Assembly (NCBI GenBank): GCA_013400155.1
Contig: VXBM01000096.1
Coordinates: 717,525 to 781,524, forward strand
Source of the DNA: Helopsaltes ochotensis
Lineage: Eukaryota; Chordata; Aves; Passeriformes; Locustellidae
Length of the DNA stretch: 64,000 bases
Direction of reading: 5' to 3'
The stretch's first letter is position 1; the number at the start of each line of letters is the position of its first letter. Made by a program: the position numbers and the translations under genes. The notes under the pieces were generated by a model. That model was not told the DNA's origin. It did no database searches and was given only the letters and a program-made list of their open reading frames with translations. Below are positions 43,801 through 58,200 of this stretch, one piece after another.

Positions 43801-46800
43801 ACAATCACACACAGAGCTGAAATTAGATTTCACATCACTGCAGTGCTGTCTCAGCAATGAGATGGGTTAAGAGCTCTACAAAGTGATCCTTGGGAAAAAT
43901 CCAGCTCCTCCTTCCTCAGCATACTGAAAGAGTATCAGATGGAAAGGGGAACCTTCAGGAAAAAACAAATTTGAGAGAAAGGATTGGAATCCTACAATGC
44001 TTCCAACTGTGTGAACATCCGTGATAAATCAATCCCACACAGAGTGTGAATTGTCCATTATCAGGCTCTCTGTAGTCAAGTACTGACCTTGGGATCTACA
44101 AAGTCTCCACAGTTTGCCTCAGTTGAGTTTGTTCTTTGTGGTCCAGAGGATTCACAGCTGTCTCTGATTTCACCTGGCTTAGCCCCTACAAACAGAGATT
44201 GATTCTAATCAGGTTGCAAGATAAACTTAATGTGAAAGCAGATTATAAATAGTCAGAGGTTTGGGTACTTTGGGAGAGGTTTTTTTCTTTGAAATTAGAG
44301 CTTTACCATTCTAAAAAGTCCTGGTCCTTTAGATAATAACTCACAAATTATTGTCTTACAGCAGCACCCCATGCAGTGAGGGTGTAATTTAATCAGATAG
44401 CGTTTGGGGTTCCAAGGCCACCCATACTGGCAGTGCTCTGCAGAAAGGGAAGCTTAAACCCAGCTCTGAGCACAAGGCTAAAATTCCTCAGAATAACCAA
44501 GACAAATCAGTGCTACTCCAAACAGTACTGACACAAGTCCACTTGTGTGACTTAACTTGGAAAAATTGTATCCAAAATACAATTCTCTGCTTGCAACATG
44601 CCCAACACTTGCATAAACCCTTCTGGAAGAAATTAATGAGAAATAAACAATTCTCTGCAAGCAGATGTCATTTATAACCCAAAGTACCAAGTAGGAAGGG
44701 AACTCTGGTTTCCATACCAGCCACCACCAGCATAAGGGTGAGCCATAAAATGAATCAATGCCCATCAGCAGACGTGGAAACAAAGCACTACAGCCTTACC
44801 TGATGCTTTAGCCCAGGAAGGGGGGTTCTCCTCAGGAGTTCCAAAGATGCTGGATGCCATTTTGTTCCTCCTCACGGGTTGTTCTTTGGGCTCATCAAAG
44901 CCCAGGGAGAAGTTGGAGCCACCACCGGGAGGACGCAGCACTCTGTGGAGAGAGGCATCTTTACACCCTGTGCCAGCCCCCAGCTGCACTCCCAGCATGT
45001 CACTTCAACTATCCAGGTAAGCTCCTGCCAGAATTCCATCCTGGAACTGTATCTCCACTGTGCTCTTCAGTGGCACTTACAAAAATAAAATACTCTCACG
45101 CTCTTCTTGCACCCTTGTTCCATCCAGTATCACACCAAGGGCTGCTCCCACCAGTCTGAGCCAAATAAAAAATAAAAAAAAACTATGTGGGCATGTCAAA
45201 TTCCAGCTTTTTTAAGAGTACCCTGGGAATGTTAATATTAATCTTCAAACTAGCTGCAGAGCAAAGACTGAAGTTTGAACCAAAAGACTGGTTGCACCAC
45301 TGATGGCTGGGGGCTGAAGCATTTATGTAGATTTGTTTCCTCAGGAAAACACCCTCAAGTCTGCACCATGCTGCTGGTTTAGACATAAAAGGTGAAATTA
45401 AACTGCTTAGAGTTGACTATTATTAGGAGAGACACGTGTACAAAGCTCCAGATATGTAACCTAAATCTAACAATCTGCTCTTCGACACAAAAGAAGCATG
45501 CTCAGTACTTCAAGAGCTTGACTGCAGTCTGCTTTCCAACCGGCAGAATCCAACCAAAATGAACAGCTGCAGCAAAATAAATCTTAAAACATAAACTCCC
45601 CTGATCTTATTTTCATAAGCAGGAAATCTTGGGTTAGCTGGAGAAGCCAGGCAAAAGCCAGAAGAACAAAACCATGCATGAGAACTTTCAAAACTCCCAG
45701 AGAGATGTGAGGACACCAATGGAACCTGGGTCTTCTTGAGCTTTCAGCACCTCCAGTGCTCCAAAATGAACACCAGGACAACCTAAGGATGATGCACACT
45801 TCCTCTTAACAAATAATTTAAAAAATCAAAGTTAGAACAGGAAAGAGTACCCAGCTTGTTAATGCTCCAAACCTGGGAATTAAACACAAAGAGTGTGTCC
45901 AAGTGTACAATGCACATCTTGGGAGAATTTGTGCCTGTTACATTCCAGCTGCAACACAAAACGCTTCTACAGCCTACAGAGCCCAAACACCCCAATGGCA
46001 AGGGAAATTCCTAAAGGTGTGTGGCATGGATATTTACTGTTACACATCCAGAAAAATATTTTTCCTAACAAAATTCTTTTTCTAAGAATTACTAATGCTC
46101 AGCTGCTAACAGGAGGATCCCAGCAGACTGGAGAGTATGTTTTATTATGACTTGTTTTGTCTCCTTTCTGAATCAAGATGTTGTGGAATGGTCTTGAATC
46201 ACTCCCTTATCTTTTTTTCTCTGATGAAATGTACAGAAGGTTTATTTTCATAGTTATAGCTGTTGCAGTTACTAATCTGAAGAACAGGTTCAAAGCAGGG
46301 CTTGTTCCCAAACCTTAGATCCCCTCTTTTTACCAGACCAGTGAAACCAGTATTCTCTTAAGGGCACAACAGTTTCCACTAACAGACTTAATGACATTAA
46401 CAGAAGAGGCAACTGAAGGGGGAAAAAATATCCATCACTCAAACTGTTAAAAAGGAATAATCCCTTTTACCAGCCTCAGGTGAAGGCTGACAGACTTTGT
46501 AAGAAGCCTCTCACAGCCTTGAAATGCTGTAACCTGCTTTATGAAAGCCACGTTTAACACTTCAGGCAATGAAATGCTGTTAAAATTCCAACTGACATCC
46601 AGTGACGTCCACCACAAATCCACCCACAGCTCCAGGAAGAGGTCTGGTAAAAGGTTTGGAAACAAGCTTTGTAAAGATTTTTTTTTCGCTTTAAAATGCA
46701 CGCTGAAAAGCCAAAAAGGAACAGGAAGCATCCGCTTTGTCAGGCCAACACCTTACAGAAAAAAGCCACGATAGCGTGGAAAATGACATGATCCTCTCCA

Positions 46801-47590
46801 GCTATGACTCCTGAGACCGTGGGTGCCCGACCCAGCGCTGTGCATCTTCTCCAGACCAACCGGCCAAGTTTTCTTTGTTTCCAGTCAGGCTCCGCTTTCT
46901 CCCCGCCCCTTCTAGCTCCGGATCGCCCCCGGGAGCGGGGCGGCGACCCCAGGGAAGGGGTGACCCCGGCCCCGAGCACCGGCAACTCGCAGACCGAACG
47001 GGCCCCCCGGACAGACCGGCGCGGGGCGGGCAAGGGGGGCCGGGCAGCGCAGACAATGGAGCCCGCCCGGCCCCGCCCGACCCCACCCAGCCAGCGGTGG
47101 ATCCACGGGGCCGAGGGGCGCGGGGCCCGCGGCGATGGAGGAAAGGCAGGCGGGCGAAGGGGCGCGGTGCCCCCCGCCCCCGCGCCGTGGCTGCGCGGCG
47201 AGGCGGGGAGTCGCCTCCCTTCTTTGTTCGGCGGTGGGGCTGCACCGAGCGGCCCGGGCGGGTCTCAGCAGCTCCCGCACCTCTCTCCCCCGGGCACGGC
47301 GCGGCCCTGGGATGCCCCTGCAGCCCATTCGGGTGGGTGCGGCCGCCCTAGTCTCCGGCCAACCCACCCGGGAGAGGCCGGGAGGAACCGCACACCCACA
47401 GCCTCGGCCCGGCCGGAGCCCCCGCCCCAGCACCGCGCCCTAGCACCGCTCTGGAGGCGCTCCGGACATGCCTTCCCCGGGACCCCAAGACCCACGGCCC
47501 TCTGGGTCTCAGCGGCCCTCGAGTCCCCGCACACCTGGAGCTGTTCCTGCCATTGGGGTCCATGCCCGAGAACGTAGCCGTGGTGGTCAT
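37878..47590 (-). CDS. JPT1: Jupiter microtubule-associated homolog 1 (JPT1/HN1)
   Basis: A small, intrinsically disordered protein linked to GSK3-beta/beta-catenin signalling, the cell cycle and microtubules. Coding exons in transcript order: 47535-47590, 44800-44942, 44088-44185, 42177-42204 and 37878-38026. Phases join exactly to 157 aa (human 154). It starts [18 protein letters not shown]. Exon 2 has the family signature [19 protein letters not shown] and [15 protein letters not shown], and the protein ends [16 protein letters not shown]. Exon 4 is a 28-base microexon (GGDVGGDIF). The middle (exons 3-4) differs most from mammals, as expected for a disordered linker. All introns are GT-AG. 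The first exon lies in a broad CpG island with a TATA-like box. Confidence 0.95.
38027..42176 (-). other. JPT1: JPT1 intron 4
   Basis: A 4.1 kb intron. No conserved gene or repeat is recognised; the ORFs here (for example 38759-39208 on +) look like chance. Confidence 0.85.
42205..44087 (-). other. JPT1: JPT1 intron 3
   Basis: 1.9 kb, AT-rich, nothing recognised. Confidence 0.85.
44186..44799 (-). other. JPT1: JPT1 intron 2
   Basis: Donor GTAAGGCTG and acceptor tttgtag on the minus strand; nothing else seen. Confidence 0.85.
44943..47534 (-). other. JPT1: JPT1 intron 1
   Basis: 2.6 kb. The exon-1-proximal 0.7 kb is part of the CpG island, where long open frames on both strands reflect GC richness rather than genes. 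Confidence 0.85.
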
Positions 47591-47714
47591 GGCGGAGAGG
47601 CCGAACCAAGGGAAGGGCTCTGCACACTGACGATCCCGGGGGTCGAGCACCTCGCGTCGACCGAACCTGCCGCTACCGCAGACAACTGCGGCCGCCGCCC
47701 GCACCGCCGCACCA

Positions 47715-47974
47715 GTTATATACCCCGCAAGCCCTGCCCACCTTCGGCCTCCTCATTGGGCTGTTCAAAGGCAGTCTCGAGTTCCTATTGGACAGGGAGC
47801 TGCCATTCTCTCGTTTGCCCCGCCTCCATGTCTATTCCGAGCCGATTTGCCTCACCGCTTGGAGCCCATTGGTGAAGAGCTACGTCTGCTCGCGGTGATT
47901 GGCTGTGAGCGGTGACGCCCCTTGTTGGTGATTGGTGAGAGGACTGTCGCTCACCGCCGGCGAGCTGTGATTGG
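47715..47974 (-). promoter_or_regulatory. JPT1: JPT1 promoter: TATA box plus six CCAAT boxes
   Basis: On the minus strand TATATAA (about 47716-47722) lies about 125 bases upstream of the ATG. Upstream of it are six CCAAT boxes, seen as ATTGG on + at 47755, 47787, 47868, 47898, 47931 and 47970. NF-Y binds such arrays, typically in cell-cycle genes, which suits JPT1. The whole lies in a CpG island of roughly 46860-48360. Confidence 0.6.
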
Positions 47975-48359
47975 TTTAGCCGCAGCTGAGGCCAGACAAA
48001 AGTCCCCGCGGCGCTGCCACTCTGCAGGGACCGGGCCGTGAGGGAGGTTGTACCGCCTCATCGCTGGGTCCGCGACCCCCGCATGTGGGGCTCCTGTCCC
48101 CACAGACTCCGCCCAGGACACACCACCAGAGCGGCCATCGCGCTACCAAAGCCACCCCTGGCACCCTCTTGACCGCGCAAGGCCTGGCTCCCCTGGCTCC
48201 CTCACACTCATTGCCGTGCAAGCCCTGCAGGTGCCTCAGAGGTGTCACGGAGCAGCTCCAACATACAGGGATGAACCGCACCGAGGCCATCGCGGTGCGG
48301 GAGGTGTTGGCACAAGGCTGTTGTGGCTTTGGAGGTTGGATCCCATGAGGGCTGAGACA

Positions 48360-51300
48360 CAGCCAAGGGCCTGCAGGGCCACAGGCCTGGTGGGGAACAC
48401 CAACACCTCAAAAACCATGGCGGAATAAAATAATTTGCAATATCAGTGTATTATTTTGGATTATTGCATGAAAATTGAGTTCCAGCACGGCTAGTGTAGC
48501 TGGAGTACAAGACCCAGCAATGCTGCTCACCTGGCTTCAAAAAGCACGGGGCTGGACATTTTGGGTTGTGCTTCTCCCTCCAGCGCCAGCACCAAACTCA
48601 AGGACAGAGTTTAAACCACATGTTGGCTGCTGACCTGTCTGCCACATCCACCTTTGATTTGGTAACTGGGGATTCCCTGCAACTTCCACAGATACAGATG
48701 CTTCCCTGATCACAATTTTTACTCCAAAACCTATGCATCAGCAATATTATTTCAATTAGCACTTGCATAAAGAAGGGAGAAAGGGCAAAGAAAACTCATA
48801 TTTTCCAGCCACCCCTCCCAATTTCCACTAATTACAGCCCTTAATACCCCCAAAATACTTTCTAGAGAAAAGGTGGTTTTTCTGGTCTGGAGAACACAAG
48901 GATTGCGTTACATCCCTCTATGCACAACATGAGTTGTCTACATCTGAATTAAATACCAGCCTTAATACTAACACAGATCATGAAAGAGAAGAACTGTTAA
49001 ATATACACAAACAGAAACTGTTTTATTTATCCTAATCCAGGATTCATTTAAAAAAACCCCCGATTTTTAAATTTTTTTAAAAGCTCCAACCACTATTTAG
49101 AACCCCAGGGAATTCTCTGTTGCACCACATTTTTTAGAGGTAGACTAAAAGGAAATTTTAAGTAACGTGATACAGTTGTTTTAATTCTATTATCCCTTAG
49201 GCTTGGGCATTAAGAAGTTAAATGATACCTACCTGCACACAGGTAAATATCTGCTCTCTCTGAAACTTGCAGAAGTATTTTGTCATCTAAATGCTTCTTA
49301 TCCAAACCCACAGGATTTTACTTTTTAATTTGTACCCCTGAGACACACAGAGAGCCACTTTTAAAAGTCAAGATGAAGAAAAACCTGTTCCCTATAACAA
49401 AGCCAGTTTTCACACAGAGCTTTACAATTCTAAACCTTAAGTGTTTCCAAGGGGCCCCACTGATTTCTCACAAGCCTGGCTGCAGGGTGGCCCTTAAATA
49501 AAAGCTGCTTTTCTGATTATTCATCCATCCATTATAAGATGAAGGGGTTTATGAAGATGGCTGCAGAAACTGGGCTTACAATCCATCTCAGGATGATGAC
49601 ATTTGACCAGAACAATTCCCAGCAGCTGTCTGGAAGACTCAGACACCAAACAATTCCACCTGTTGTTGAAATTCCACCAGCAAGGAATGCACAAAGCATC
49701 TGGAAGTCTGAACAAGACTCCAGGAAATGCAAGGGTTAGGCAAGGAGAGATACCATTGGTTTGAGAAAAACCTCAGCTTGGTCATCCTGCTGGATGACCA
49801 AGGGTTTCTTCATGCCAGTCTTTGCTACTTATGGCTGTCACAGCGAGCATGCCTTCTTTATTCCAAGCACAAAGCACAAAAAAAGAGGGTTTGACTCAGT
49901 CTTCTCTTGCCCTGTTTCATTCACAGCTGAAGATGAAATATCAGCTAATAAACAATCCTTTCCACAGCTGGATATGCCACTGTCATATTTTTGCATCTGG
50001 AGTGATGCAGGGAGATTCAGCGGAATGTGGTATCCTACAGATCCAATAGTTTGTCCCACGGAGCTGATGCTGTTGTTTGCAAGAGTTGTGAAACTTGCTC
50101 TGGTACCTCTGTACATCTTCAGGAAAGTTCTCAACTGCCTGTCACTGTCTGGGAAGGGGAATTGCACCACAGTACCCAGACTCCGCAGAGCTGTAGCTCT
50201 GAACAACACAAAAAGCAGAGTGGCCAACTCATGCTGCTGTTCTTGTCTGGCCATCCAACATCACCAAGCCTGATTATGTGTTCCAGTGTTCCTCCTTACT
50301 GGGAAAATGCAGGGATCGCTGGAAGGGGAGATCAGTGTCCCACTTTGATTTTGTTTCAGTTTTCTTAAACAGTGAAGTTTTCTTATTCAAGTGATCCTTC
50401 AAGAGTCCTTGGAGTGCATCAGATGTGCTTTAATGGAATCCATGGACTGGGTGCTGGAAGGGGGAGATTTAAGCCACCAAAACCAACACAAAATTCACCA
50501 CAAAGTGTATCCTTTGCATCCATGTTTCCCTGAAGAATATTCCTTTCCAAAGGAGAAATTCTATTTGGTAGTTAGGCTTCCACAACCTTAGCCTTTCTCC
50601 AGTACCCCAAAGCCATCCTCATATTGGGATTGTTTAAACTTACAGCTCTTCCCACAGTCCCCATTCCCACTGCAGCCCCTCACGGACTCACACACATCCC
50701 TTGTGCTTCTCCAGCACCTGCCGACCTTCTGTTCTGGGACCTCTGCTGACACCAGCCAGTCCTTTCACAGCACCACCCACCCCACCTCACCACTCCCATG
50801 TGAACCGAAATCCTTCCGGGATAAAGGAAAACTCCTCCCCTTAAAGGGACTTCAACCATTCCATAAACACTAGGTGGGGCTCCCAGCACCTCCATGTTAC
50901 CTAAGATCACCATCCCATGCTGCTAGGGAAGAAACCAGGAATCCCCTGTAATTAGGCATCTTGGAGGTCAATCAAAAACTGAGAACAAGGATCAAAATTC
51001 CATCTTCCATTTATCCTCCCACTCCTACATCCTAATCACCCAGGAGAACTGCTGTTCCATCAATTCCCTCTGCCACTAAGTACTAAAAAGCAAGACAAAC
51101 TAAAGGATTGATTATTCCCTATCAGAACACATTGTCTAGAAACTCATTACAGGCAGAATGAACCTCAATAAACCAGAGAATTAAATGCACTAACTATGCT
51201 GGTAATATAATTAATAATAATCCAAGTTACTTAAATGGTTTTAGATTAATATTATACAAGAGATGTCACAGCAGCTGACACGTGTACTGAGAAGAGGCCA

Positions 51301-54300
51301 CTACCTAAAATTCTAAGAAAAATACTTGGATTTATTGTTCACATGATGACTAAGGAGGCATCTTTTCAGCTTTAGCTTTGAAAACAAATTGCTGTTCCTT
51401 AGAAATTCAGTTATTTCCAGCTGGCTGAAGCCTCCAAAGTCTCCTCTCTTAGAGCCAGTCACATTATGCCTTTTCATTAATATTGCAGTAAGACACAATA
51501 GAACCAGTATCCACAAGGCAATAAGAGCACTTATGTTACTCTGACTTGGAAGTAACAAAGTGAAGGTACTAGAAAGGAAAATTCCTGCTGGAAAACCATC
51601 TCCCTTTCACCTTAACCCTTGCAGAGATGCTGTCTCTGTTCTGATATTGCAGTTATCTTGAAGCAGCAATTATCTTAGTGTTAACTTCAGGGACTTTTCT
51701 TTTGTTAAAAACACCTCCATATGCCAGTACAAGCATCTTTCTCATGTTACCACTTGGAGTATTTCCTTACAGTCCTGGCAGCTTGGAAGATTCCATGTCA
51801 GAGCAGCCTTGTACTCCTGAACTGCCTTTTGAATCAGCACCTCAGGCCAGTTACCAGTGACCCCTACAGGAGCCCCCTGGGGATGGATGTGATCTCCACT
51901 GTGCAAATAAACAAAGGCATTGATTTTCAAGTGTCAACCACCCAAAACAGCTATGATTTTCAATCTATCTTTATCTCCCCTGCACATGAACAAAAATGCC
52001 TTACTTAAGGTACATGACGCAATTTTGGTTACCTATTTTAAAATAACTGGTCATGTCCATAACTCATTTGAGAGTCTAAAATGCCAGCACAGGCTGAAGG
52101 CAGGGTCCAGCCATCCACCAGAACTCACCAGGGGACTGTATCCAATTATAAATTACTCCATCCTTTAAATTTAAAAACCATGGGAGAAATATTAACTAAA
52201 TTGCATGGCAATCACTTTAGAACACATTATTTGAAAATTGAGGGTAATAATGTAATTTTCCCAGGCTCTTGAAAGATCCCAGATGTTTAATAAAACATGA
52301 AGAACTTACCTCCCAATTAGACTGGCAAGACCTCTTTGCCCAGTTTTCCTTTATCCTTCGACACATGGACTTCCGTAAGTCCATGTGGCTACCAGTACAA
52401 ACCTGGGAATTGCCACAAACCAAGCCAAGCAGCAAAATGAATTCCAAATAAGTTGATTTAAATTGTCCATATCCCTGTATTCCATACCACTTCCAAATCA
52501 TCACTCCCAGCAGCAGCTTCCTTAAGCGGCTGTCACAATAAAACCACTGAGGGTTCCACAGGTAAATCTGTAGCACCAGAGGAGCAGTACAGACAAAAAC
52601 AAGTTCCGACATAAAGAGAGTAATTGTTAACACCACGCAAGAAGAGTGCTAATTTTTTTTTTTAAATGTATTTCTGCATTACTGATACACAAATGTGTTA
52701 TATATCAGAACCAGAACTGCAAATCAGCCCACTTTAGTCTGCTACACTAATGGAAATTCAACATTTGAGGCTCTTGAGGAACTAAGTCACTGAAGTTGAG
52801 ATGTTTTCATGATTAGATTAAAAAAACAAGAAACTACTGCAGTTTTTGGCTGCAGTCACCACCTACCACACCACCATTCAGCATTGTTAGAGGAATCATT
52901 TCAGGAACATGAGTAAGTCCAGGTAATAGCAAAGATGTGAAAAACGAAGGAATGTAGGTGAATACTGCAACATAAGTTCATGACAGATGACGTAACACTC
53001 AATTCAGGAAATGAAGACACTGTTTTTAAAAGCTCTTCAGTACCTGTCACTTGATTTCTGTTGCCTCAGGAAATAAGAAGTACAAGGCAAGATACAACAG
53101 GGAGCTTTGAGCTTCACGATCTTTTGTTGAGCTGAAAAAAATTGTATTTAAGGAGACCTCACCCTTTCTTCAGAAACTAAAGCAAGTCCAAACAACTTTT
53201 TTGGCCAAACAAGATAAAGAAAGCTTTCTCTTGGGAAAAGTCTTGGCATGGCATCAAGTTGAAAGAATTTTATTCACTGATATCAGAAGTTTAGCCAGCT
53301 TAAAAGCCAGAGATTCTAAAGCCAAAGAGCTATGTATTCCATGTGTAACCTAGGAAAGATGTTGAAATATATTCCCCTCCCACCCTCTTTTTGTCTTCAA
53401 AGTAGATTTTTTTAGGCCATTTAGAGTTTGGATATGTAAACATTTGTTCACAAGAAGGAATTTCAATCCCGCAAAACACCACAGAAGTCTACAAGATACA
53501 TCCCAGAATGAGAAGTAATCTGCTTAGCAGTAGCATTTTCTTGAATTAAAACAGAGACACATAGTAGATTGCATTCTTCAGCTACAGAGTCAAAAGCAAC
53601 TGCAAAAACAGATGTTAATTTCCCCTGTATCTCCATTAGGTGGAACTAACATAGTATCAAATGTGTTATTCCTGACAGAAGACAAATAGATCACAACTCA
53701 TCAGCTAAATGCACCCAACCCATCATTCTGCCACAAAACTTTCAGCTCAAACAGGGACAGGCCCCACGTGTAATAATCACTCCTTGAATCAATTAACTGT
53801 TACAAAAACTACCACCGAAGAGCAGCCTCTTCTAAGAAATTTATACCTAAAAAGCATTTACTTACTGCAAACACTATGAAGTATTGGAACATTCCTAGGA
53901 CATCAGAGAATGCTGTGGGGCTGTGGATTTGACAGGTATATAATCCTCCATGGATTTCACTCCAACCTCTAAACTTCCCCCAAAAAGTTCCCCAGAACTC
54001 AAGAACTGCAGAAAAGATTTCTGAAAAACACCACCATCACCGTTATCTCCCTTCCGTACTTCCAGCCTCTTTCCCTCTTTCAAGCAGCACAGCAGAGTGA
54101 GGTAAAGTAGAGCTTGGAATCTCCACCACCATAGCTAAATACACCCAAAAACAGAACTCAATTTTTTATTTTTGCTTTACATTTCCAAGCAGCTCCCATT
54201 TGATACCATGGTAAACTGAACGGTTAATGAAATTATTTGCTCTCTTTAACTTAATGTTTACATCAATAAGCATTCAAATACAGAGTCTTAAATAAACTAC

Positions 54301-54655
54301 TGCAACAACAATATTGATGCTTATATTATAGACTGAAAGGAAGAGCTCAACCCAAAGGCATTACTAAGTAGTTCAGTATTTTGCAGTTTGCCTAATCAAA
54401 CAGTTTTGGCTTAGCAGAACATTCACAAAAAATAAAAATAAATCAAAGTAAGAGAAAACTGACTTCTATTTCCAGTTCAACTGCTGACTGACAGGTCTCA
54501 AGGAAGCTTTTCCTTTTCCAACAGTCTTCTGCCTAGACAAGGGGGATTAGGCTTGCTTACCACAGAGAAAGCTGAGATTTGAGAAGCATAAAGTGCTGCA
54601 GAGAAAGAAATACAGGTGCTGAGTACTACTACTCCACAGAAAAAGAAAGAAAACT
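48360..54655. other. intergenic JPT1 - SUMO2
   Basis: 6.3 kb with no recognised gene or clear repeat. Open frames at 49761-50273 (+) and 49838-50254 (-) overlap each other and match no family. The right end may include more SUMO2 3'UTR. Confidence 0.55.
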
Positions 54656-54674
54656 GATTATTTTAAACAAGAAG

Positions 54675-54680
54675 TTTATT
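54675..54680 (-). terminator. SUMO2: SUMO2 poly(A) signal (AATAAA)
   Basis: TTTATT on +, AATAAA on the minus strand, about 600 bases after the SUMO2 stop. Confidence 0.5.
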
Positions 54681-55282
54681 TAAACAACAAGACGTTTTAC
54701 TTGAAGGGAAAACTATCTAGGATTTTTTTTCCTTTTTTTTTTTAAAGAGTAATTTACCCCTACTTAGACAGAGATTGCTCTACATGTAACAGCTACGTAC
54801 AAAAAAGTTATAAAATTGCCCTTGGTTTTACAATGATAAAAGAAAAACATTGAAATTATCCAATCAAACAAGGTATGCAAGGGTTTTGTTTTTGAACAGT
54901 GAGAGCAAAATAACTTACTGGAATATAAAGATAACTCGGCTTATTCTGTGATTCTGTAAAAGTGGAAGGAGCATGCCACTATGGGAGAGAGGGGCATTTT
55001 CACAGAACCAGTTTGTTTTCCCGCCCCATCTCCATTAAATGTTGATCAAAACATACCATTGGCCATTTAGTTAAAAAAAAAGAAATTATGTCTGTGCACA
55101 TCACCAGTTACTTTATGTACAATAAAAGGAATAAGAAAAAAAAATCAGAGAGAAGAGAGAAAACTATACTGCAGTAGTCAGGATGTGGCTGAACCAAGTT
55201 TCATTTTTCTAATTGTGAAGTGTCGCCTGTGGCAGCACAGTTCTGGAGAGGAAAGTAGCAGGTTCTTTTTTGTGTGTTTGTT

Positions 55283-58200
55283 TTAGTAAACTCCTCCTGT
55301 TTGCTGCTGGAACACATCAATTGTATCTTCATCCTCCATTTCCAACTACAGCAGAAAAAAGAAAAAAGGGCTTTCAACTCTTCTCATATCACTGCAGCAG
55401 CCTGGGTTGTTCTTACAGTTCCTAACTTTGTGTTTACTTTTTATGCAACTTAACCAGAGAAGCCCCATTCCCCTCCACCACCACCCCTTTGTACATTTAA
55501 CAAAACTCACTAACTCAAAACCAAAGAAACTGGAGGGAAAAAAAAGCCAGTTGATAACTGTTGACCTAGAATGAATTCTAGTACTAACTTCAGGGTGGAC
55601 TGTGTGACTCCTAAGAAACAGATTTATGTATTTGGTTTCTGTTGCCTGCTTTGCCATTGCACCTTTGTTCTCCTATTTACTCCCTCAGTTTATCTTAGAA
55701 CATTGCCACAATTCAGTTGGCTGCTGCTGTTCAAATGGCTACAGCACTGGGGAACCAGACTGGAATTAAAGCCTCTGCCCAACCAGGCAGTAAAACCAAG
55801 GATCAGCAAGCACAAAAATTTAAGAACACTTTGCATGTAACCATGTAACAACTGCCAGTGAAGAACAGCAATACTTCATTAATATAATTCTCTTTTTTCA
55901 CCCTAATTTTTACAGTTGATATTCCTGGGATGTTAATGGCACCTACTGACAAAATCTGTACCAAAACCGAAGGTGCTACTGTAACGAATGCAAGTTTTAT
56001 TTCTAAACAGACTCAACTGCTGCTCAGGAAATCAAGCTGGTCTATGCCATTTACCACAGCTATAAAAAGACTGGTCCTGAGCTTCAGCATAACACGGATG
56101 GAAAGAAAAATTATCCTGTTGCCTCAATTATCAGTACAGCAAATTAAAAGTTGCATACACTGGGGCTTCAGAGCCATGAAGAACCATTCTGTTCTTGGAA
56201 TTACCTTTATTCAAACACTTACAGACAACCTAAACTTCACCGTATTCATTAATTCCATGCTGCTGAAACAGCTTCAGATTATAAACAATAGAAAATTACT
56301 TTTGTATTACAAATGCAAGCCTGGAAACAGGATCTCTCTGATAACATTCTGGCAAGTTTTATATATTAAAAAAAGCCACTGCTTCAAGAAAACCTCAATT
56401 CTTAACTTACCATCCTGATCTCAGAGCCATGAATCAATAAAGCAGAAGTTCTACAGGACTCACCATCTGTACAGTGTACTTCCTTTTTCTGTTTTGTTAT
56501 TACAGTGATAGAGATTTATTATTCAAAATACTAAATAAAGTCCTGGACTCCATTTCTAATTATCCTTCACTAGTTACACCAAAATAATGGTAAAATGATC
56601 CAGCTCGATCAGTAATATACATATTTACATAAGTATTTGATAGGAAACAGAAGCATCAACTCCTGTAGCAAATTTCAAGTAGTGCTTTAGCTTTGCTTGT
56701 GTTGTTTACCTGTGCAGGTGTGTCTGTTTCATTAATTGGCTGCCCATCGAACCGGAATCTGATTTGCCTCATTGACAACCCCTGGACAAAGAGAAGCAAC
56801 ACAAAGTGAAATAAATCTGGTGTAGAAGTACTCAGTAGTTTACTCTTGAACTTGTTACTGAATTGCAGCACCATGATTAAAAGCCACCAGAGATTCTGTC
56901 CTTCCCTCATGCCCTGACTTTTAGGCATTTCACTCCAAACCCCTGCAATCTGTTTTGTATTAAACACTGCATTGTGTCCAACCACTTATGAGAAGCAACA
57001 GTGCCCCCACTGACTGAGTTAAAGCCATTTCTGTTACATTCCAAAGGCCAGCAGGTTTACTGTGCTTTTGAGTAATTCACTTGAAAACTAGGTGCAACGC
57101 TCTAGGTAATAAATGTCCAACGGTGACACTCAACACTCCTTTTGATCTTCTCCAAAAACAAAGGCATTTGTTTTAGGTTTTTAAAATATTTCTTCCAGAA
57201 ATGCAACAACAAAATTAGTCTGCAGCAGCAAAGAGTAAGTAATGGGAACTTTTTGACCTCCAATTCCTATTATAAAGAAATCAATACATCCAAAGTTTTT
57301 CCACACACAGAAGGAAAAAATAAAGGAATTTTCTACTTCCAGAATTATCCAGTATTTTGGATAAGCATTTCTACCACATAACACTCATTTTGCTGACCTC
57401 TTCCATCTCTAGAAGAGTATCTCTCATTCTCACCTGAGCCAACAGACTGAAAAATGTAACTTGGGAGTAACAAACAGCCTCTCCTACTAATAACACCTAC
57501 TCCAAAATCACCAGGGAATTTTCCAAGGCATTTTACAGCACCCCACATTCTGCAATGGCAAGTCAGTGACATTTGGGGATACAAACTTCCTTTCCAGTTT
57601 TATCCATTTTCCCTAGAGTATCTAAATATCCAAGAGCTCAATCTGGTTTTGAAGCCAATCTAATGGATTGCAGGGTCATGCTTTGGCATCTCTGAGTTAG
57701 AAGAGAAGCCTTCATTCAGCCTGGCACAGATGTCACACACAACAGAAAACAATGTAATAATTATTTCTGAGGAGTAGATTTGTCAGGAAAAATATTTTGA
57801 TAAATGTGAGTAAAAGTTTTTTTATTAACTTTATGGTTCACAGCAAAATGCCTTCTCCAGCATGACCAAGACACTGCAGTGTTCACTCAGAACATCATCT
57901 GGTCTAAGGAAAGCGTGCGCCACAGCCTCATAGCAGCAACACATTTCTGCACAGCAACATTTGCTTTGAGCCCTCTTCTTTGACATTTGTTTTAAGAAAC
58001 ATGTATTTCCTATTCCCAGAGTGTTGTTCCTTCCCAGGTTCATGACAATTTTAGGAGCTAAATAAATGTTAGCTAAAAACATACTGAAAAACTGTCCTTT
58101 AGTGAGCTTAGTGTCCATAAAACATGAAGTACAGTCCATGGATGATTTTTTTCACCACTTAAAATAATCACTAATAGTCTTTACCTTCTCAACAGATCAC

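Noticed and set aside
46804..47577. Long + strand frames in the JPT1 CpG island (up to 257 codons)
   Set aside because: Both strands and several frames are open because GC-rich DNA lacks stops; the real exon here is the 56-base JPT1 exon 1 on the minus strand.
49761..50273. Overlapping frames on both strands (170 and 138 codons)
   Set aside because: No splice context, no family resemblance, and mutual overlap; possibly chance or a non-coding transcript.
55930..56418. 162-codon + strand frame in SUMO2 intron 3
   Set aside because: Antisense, AT-rich, no domain; about one frame of this length is expected by chance in a window of this size.
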